The position numbers and the translations under genes are program-made. Positions 34,502-36,515 of a DNA stretch of 36,515 bases are shown here, in pieces (the stretch's first letter is position 1; each line of letters opens with the position of its first letter). The stretch is from assembly GCA_026418615.1 (NCBI GenBank), contig JAOAAY010000006.1, positions 129,554 through 166,068 on the forward strand, given 5' to 3'. This stretch comes from Candidatus Sumerlaeaceae bacterium. Lineage in GTDB: Bacteria > Sumerlaeota > Sumerlaeia > Sumerlaeales > Sumerlaeaceae. The notes below the pieces were generated by a model. The model was not told the origin of the DNA. It saw nothing but the letters and a program-made list of their open reading frames with translations, and ran no database searches.

Positions 34502-35194
34502 TCAGTAGATGCGAACCCGCGACAAGGGGATCTCTTGCACGATAAAGGTCAGAGTCCCACCCGAGAGGCTGCCGACGGCGTAGATGATCTGACGCGTTCG
34601 GGGGTTGAGGCGCACGGCCACCCGCGAGATCAATGACCCGTCCCCGTTATTGCGCACATTCAGCGTGTAACGCGTTGGCAGCAAAACGATGGGAGGTAAT
34701 TCGTCGCCGTTTTTCACAGGGGGCGAGGTGGCGAGGAGGCTACCGGACCTGCCCCAGCGCAGTTCTGCGAACACAGGGGGAGCATTGGCCGTGTGGCGGA
34801 ACTGGAGCGATGATCCGCGCGGAAAGAAGGCGGTACTGTTCCGAAACAAGGTGACGGTCGTGCCCCCGCCCTCCAACAGATGGGCAATGAGCGTGTAGTC
34901 GCTGCCCGGTAATACCGTCAGGGTACTGCTGAGGACCGTCGTCCCCCGAAGTTGCAGTTCGATAAAGTAACTTCCGGAGGGAACGGTCAGCGGCCCTTCC
35001 ACATCACCGAACTGAAAATCGAGCAGTTTCGTGCCGGAAACCAGGAGGTCAACCGGCGCGGACAGACCGGGAATTCCATGGATGGCGGTGACAGTGCCGG
35101 CATTCGGATTGATAATCGCGGCGGCCGGCGTTGTCAGCGCCACCATGGACAAGCAGGCAATGGCCGAAGCCACTAAACGGCTAACTCGTCTCAT
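34502..35194 (-). CDS. Secreted DUF4397 domain protein (copy 1)
   Basis: A 230-residue paralogue of the downstream gene. The signal peptide (VASAIACLSMVALTTPAAA, near residues 7-25) and IHGIPGLSAPVDLLVSG, SYFIELQLRGTTVLS and IIYAVGSLSGGTLTFIVQEI align segment for segment with copy 2, so the pair arose by tandem duplication. The middle of the protein is less conserved, suggesting diverged binding surfaces. AAAGGA precedes the ATG at 35194. The region upstream is a truncated transposase, which may have supplied or replaced its promoter. Confidence 0.9.
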   Translation of the reverse strand: MRRVSRLVASAIACLSMVALTTPAAAIINPNAGTVTAIHGIPGLSAPVDLLVSGTKLLDFQFGDVEGPLTVPSGSYFIELQLRGTTVLSSTLTVLPGSDYTLIAHLLEGGGTTVTLFRNSTAFFPRGSSLQFRHTANAPPVFAELRWGRSGSLLATSPPVKNGDELPPIVLLPTRYTLNVRNNGDGSLISRVAVRLNPRTRQIIYAVGSLSGGTLTFIVQEIPLSRVRIY

Positions 35195-35325
35195 GGCGAG
35201 TTCCTTTCTCTTATCAAAGATCTTTGCGGGTTTTCCCGCCACACAGCGGGTCCCACATATCGAAGGTTTGTAGACTTTGAAATACCAAACGCAACAAAAA
35301 ATGGCATTGGAGCGGGCGACGAGCG

Positions 35326-35943
35326 TTGCCGCCCCCGGACGCAGACTTCACGGTGAAGAACGGCCAGGTGCAATGCGGCTACAAGGTGCACATCGGGGTG
35401 GACCGCGAGACGGGGCTGGTGACGCACCATGTGGTGACGGCGGCGAGCGTGCACGACTCGCAGGGCAGACGCGAGACCATCCGCGTCGGTTTTGATGTGG
35501 TGACGGCGGCGAGCGTGCACGACTCGCAGGGCAGACGCGAGACCATCCGCGTCGGGTTTGATGTGGTGACGGCGGCGAGCGTGCACGACTCGCAGGTGTT
35601 GGCGGATTTGGTGGACGGCCGGGAGTCGGAGGTGCTGACCGACAAAGCCTATGACAGGCGGGCGCTGCGGCTGCGGCTGGCGGCGTGGTCGGTGCTGGCC
35701 TCGATCATGAAGCGGGCCCGTCCAGGCCGCGCCCTGTCGGCGTGGCAGCGCGCGCGCAACCGCTCGATTGGCCGCGTGAGGAACTATGTCGAGGGGGTGT
35801 TTGCGTCGCTCAAACGCTACCTTGGCTGCAAGCGCGCGGCCTACCGCGGGCTCGATCGGGTCATGCTGCAGATGACCCTCGGCATGCTGGCGTGGAGCCT
35901 GACGCGCGCCGTGGCCTTGCTACAAGAGATGTGTGGCGAGTGA
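35326..35943 (+). pseudogene. Truncated IS5-type transposase with internal tandem repeat
   Basis: A 205-codon remnant of an IS5-family DDE transposase. DADFTVKNGQVQCGYKVHIGVD matches the middle of such enzymes, TDKAYD carries the second catalytic Asp and RNYVEGVFASLKRYLG the catalytic Glu. The N-terminal third, with the first Asp, is absent: homology starts abruptly near 35333. Between HHVVTAASVHDSQ and VLADLVDG the frame holds two in-frame copies of a 66-base unit. The TTG at 35326 is simply the first possible codon. No terminal inverted repeats could be placed with confidence. The frame is otherwise open, so the damage is recent or tolerated, but the protein cannot be active without its first Asp. 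Confidence 0.88.
35431..35595 (+). repeat. 66-bp tandem repeat, 2.5 copies, inside the transposase
   Basis: Units at 35431-35496 and 35497-35562 differ by one base, and a 33-base partial copy follows (35563-35595). Each unit codes for VVTAASVHDSQ plus GRRETIRVGFD; only the first half is normal transposase sequence. Confidence 0.95.
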
Positions 35944-36258
35944 GCGCCAACGGACCTAAATCACAGGCACAACGCCTCCGCTGACACCACCCGGCCACCC
36001 CAGCAGCCCGTCTGCACCTGCCCCGCGCCGTCTGCCCAACCAGCAAGTAACCCGCGCCGCACGATAAAATTCCTTGAAAACTGCTTCAGCCCGTGGTCTC
36101 GCCAGCGCACGAGCAAATGCTCAGAGGTCCCCATTAGTAATGGTTGCGGGGTGTGTCACAAGATAACATGCACGTGCGAATTACAGGTGGGATGAAGAGA
36201 AGAGACTCCGCGTAAATAGTGGCAGAGTGTAAATTTCGGCAATCCCTTCACTTTGCCC
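35944..36258. other. Intergenic region between IS remnant and exported-protein gene
   Basis: 315 bases with no gene I can support. It probably includes the right end of the IS element, but no inverted repeat is identifiable. It holds a small CCATTA/TAATGG palindrome at 36130-36142 and becomes less GC-rich toward the next gene. Confidence 0.4.
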
Positions 36259-36515
36259 ATGACACGCAGCATGAGGAAACTTTACTTTTTTCTGCATATC
36301 CTGCTCGTCTCTGCATGCGCCGGTTTGGCGCATGCAGAGACGACCGGCGTCAGCACGCGCGAGTCCTTGTCCGACCTCAAGCCTCTCGCACCTGTGGAGC
36401 GCTTAATTTTGCGGGGACGCCACACCACTTCGGAAGGCTTTGAAACCCAAGATCCCAATGTACATTCCTATGATTTTGTCTTCGGAGCGTTAAAGTCCTA
36501 CTATGTCTTGGGATA
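36259..36515 (+). CDS. Exported protein, N-terminal part (runs off the window)
   Basis: An open frame from ATG 36259 (or 36271) to the window end, 85 codons. MRKLYFFLHILLVSACAGLAHA (with the second ATG as start, split here only as motif) is a signal peptide; VSAC could be a lipobox, so this may be a lipoprotein, but AHA followed by Glu is an equally good signal peptidase I site. The start of the mature part (TGVSTRESLSDLKPLAPVE) is not recognised. Codon use and GC are lower than in the rest of the window. The signal region is encoded by one arm of a perfect 17-bp inverted repeat. No clear ribosome-binding site is seen. Confidence 0.65.
   Translation, partial: MTRSMRKLYFFLHILLVSACAGLAHAETTGVSTRESLSDLKPLAPVERLILRGRHTTSEGFETQDPNVHSYDFVFGALKSYYVLG
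36305..36343 (+). repeat. Perfect 17-bp inverted repeat with 5-base loop
   Basis: Bases 36305-36321 are the exact reverse complement of 36327-36343, with GGTTT between them. It lies inside the signal-peptide coding region of the 36259 gene and has no T-run after it. Confidence 0.9.

Noticed and set aside
35431..35595. CRISPR-like repeat array
   Set aside because: The units are directly adjacent and in frame with a transposase, with no spacers and no cas genes.

Overview
The window is a GC-rich (clearly above 60 %), gene-dense stretch of a bacterial chromosome, most likely a contig from an uncultured organism. The first 17 bases match the Nextera/Tn5 mosaic end, so the left edge is a library artefact. 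The mix of genes (a GspG-like pseudopilin, a type-B succinate dehydrogenase flavoprotein, a NapH/NapG-type iron-sulfur protein next to a DUF362 protein, paired DUF4397 secreted proteins, a PrcB-like insert in a MurJ homologue) suggests a little-sampled Gram-negative phylum of the kind found among Sumerlaeota, Hydrogenedentota or Planctomycetota relatives. The sequence alone does not fix the phylum.

Layout, left to right. 1-3138 (minus): truncated sdhA preceded by a membrane-anchored SGNH hydrolase. 3446-3919 (plus): rpsG alone, outside the usual str operon, with a strong terminator facing that of a GspG-like pseudopilin (4100-4816, minus). 5006-9806 (minus): mfd followed by an orphan membrane histidine kinase. 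9879-13021: an unknown secreted protein, tRNA-Ser(CGA) on the plus strand, and a zinc-ribbon/coiled-coil membrane protein. 13550-15004 (minus): a CE7-like secreted esterase, divergent from a JAMM-DinG helicase fusion (15052-17715, plus).

17900-22411 (minus) is the most unusual region. It is a tightly coupled operon of an E2-like lipoyl protein, an E3-like flavoprotein, lipB and lipA. The E2-like protein keeps its lipoyl and subunit-binding domains but has lost the DHRxxDG catalytic motif. The E3-like protein has lost both redox cysteines and other active-site residues. No E1 gene is present. Both reading frames are intact and two of the three junctions overlap, which suggests a maintained, non-canonical lipoyl module rather than decay. 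Divergent from it (22558-27360, plus) lie a MurJ-family flippase with a periplasmic PrcB-like insert, a 4-bp-overlapping UbiB-family kinase, and a methyltransferase with a C-terminal beta domain.

27354-35194 (minus) carries secreted and respiratory functions: a large secreted GH57-like protein, a fused NapH-NapG-type six-cluster iron-sulfur protein downstream of a Tat-dependent DUF362 protein, and two tandem DUF4397 proteins, each with its own terminator. The right end (35326-36515) holds a truncated IS5-type transposase containing a 66-bp tandem repeat, and the start of an exported protein whose signal-peptide region encodes a perfect 17-bp stem-loop.
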